Part shown: positions 20,606 through 20,872 of the stretch, piece after piece | Layout of the letters: every line of letters begins with the position of its first letter | How positions within the stretch are numbered: position 1 is the first letter of the stretch | Assembly: GCF_000711955.1 (NCBI RefSeq) | Contig: NZ_JONR01000059.1 | Span: 1 to 20,872, forward strand | Direction of reading: 5' to 3' | DNA length: 20,872 bases | From: Nevskia soli DSM 19509 | GTDB taxonomy: Bacteria; Pseudomonadota; Gammaproteobacteria; Nevskiales; Nevskiaceae | Notes under the pieces: model-generated | What the model was told of the DNA's origin: nothing | The model's input: only the letters and a program-made list of their open reading frames with translations | Database searches by the model: none | Position numbers and translations under genes: made by a program

Positions 20606-20872
20606 ATGGCAGAGCCTCAGAAAGCATCGGATTTACAGCGACGGCGACTCAAGGCTGGTCGTCTGTTGCAGCAGGGTGTGCACCAATCGGAAGTCGCCCG
20701 GCGCGTGGGCGTCAGCCCTGAGGCGGTGCGCAAATGGCGGCTGAAGCTGGAGGCTGAAGGTCCGGGGGCGCTCAAAGATGGTCGCCGCGGCCGTCCGGCG
20801 GGATTGGATCAGGCGCAGCGCCGTGAATTGGTCAAAGCCCTCAAGGTCGGGGCGGTCATGCAGGGATTTCCT
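20606..20872 (+). CDS. IS630-type transposase, N-terminal part (cut by window end)
   Basis: Eighty-nine residues are visible and the frame is still open at the window edge. GGAGGG lies five to six bases before the ATG. The start is a helix-turn-helix DNA-binding domain: MAEPQKASDLQRRRLKAGRL, then QQGVHQSEVARRVGVSPEAV, RKWRLKLEAEGPGAL and DGRRGRPAGLDQAQRRELVK. This is the typical N-terminus of IS630-family (Tc1/mariner-like) transposases, with the GRRGRP linker before the second helix-turn-helix. The catalytic DDE part lies beyond the window. IS630 enzymes insert at TA. The left inverted repeat should lie between 20547 and 20605 but could not be identified; the sequence there does not resemble the ends of the palindromic elements at 6502 and 9235. 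Confidence 0.88.
   Translation, partial: MAEPQKASDLQRRRLKAGRLLQQGVHQSEVARRVGVSPEAVRKWRLKLEAEGPGALKDGRRGRPAGLDQAQRRELVKALKVGAVMQGFP

Overview
The window is high-GC DNA from a bacterial chromosome, most likely a gammaproteobacterium near Xanthomonadales or Nevskiales. The grounds are an AcpP-type acyl carrier protein, a YecN-like MAPEG protein, an SRAP/YedK gene beside an E. coli-type CTGT-N8-ACAG SOS box, and several families of palindromic intergenic repeats typical of these genomes. No rRNA, tRNA or CRISPR array was seen. The assignment is an inference from gene content; no database was searched.

Layout. The window opens inside an IS4-family transposase (1-289) and ends inside an IS630-type transposase (20606-20872). 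From 559 to 2335 lie two small envelope genes (a WxxGxW-repeat protein and a glycine-zipper lipoprotein) with good terminators, then a convergent exported protein. From 2590 to 5868 runs a compact plus-strand operon: GNAT acetyltransferase, a membrane-anchored NHL beta-propeller fused to an M23 peptidase domain, and a flavin reductase. An orphan acyl carrier protein (6159-6407) and a MAPEG protein (7020-7412) follow. On the minus strand are an SRAP DNA-lesion-sensing protein (8060-8764) and, behind a near-consensus LexA box, a short MbcA/ParS/Xre-type (DUF2384) protein.

Two 271-bp copies of one non-autonomous palindromic element (6502-6772 and 9235-9505) bracket the MAPEG to SRAP segment. Each has 26-bp perfect terminal inverted repeats and two internal hairpins, and the copies differ by three paired, compensatory changes in one stem. 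This is the most striking structure in the window.

From 9503 to 15000 lie mostly unrecognised exported or membrane proteins, a periplasmic YceI protein, a His-rich peptide and a decayed short-chain dehydrogenase. From 15405 onward the content is more accessory: a membrane-anchored Mrr-like nuclease with a topoisomerase-type zinc finger, a small split ORF, a higBA toxin-antitoxin pair with a promoter and operator, and a two-retropepsin plus TPR protein. Next come one or more integron-like gene cassettes with an attC-like site but no integrase in view, and the IS630 end.

Functional links that can be supported are the 2590-5868 operon, the SOS-linked SRAP/DUF2384 pair and the translationally coupled higBA pair. 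The other genes look like independent units.
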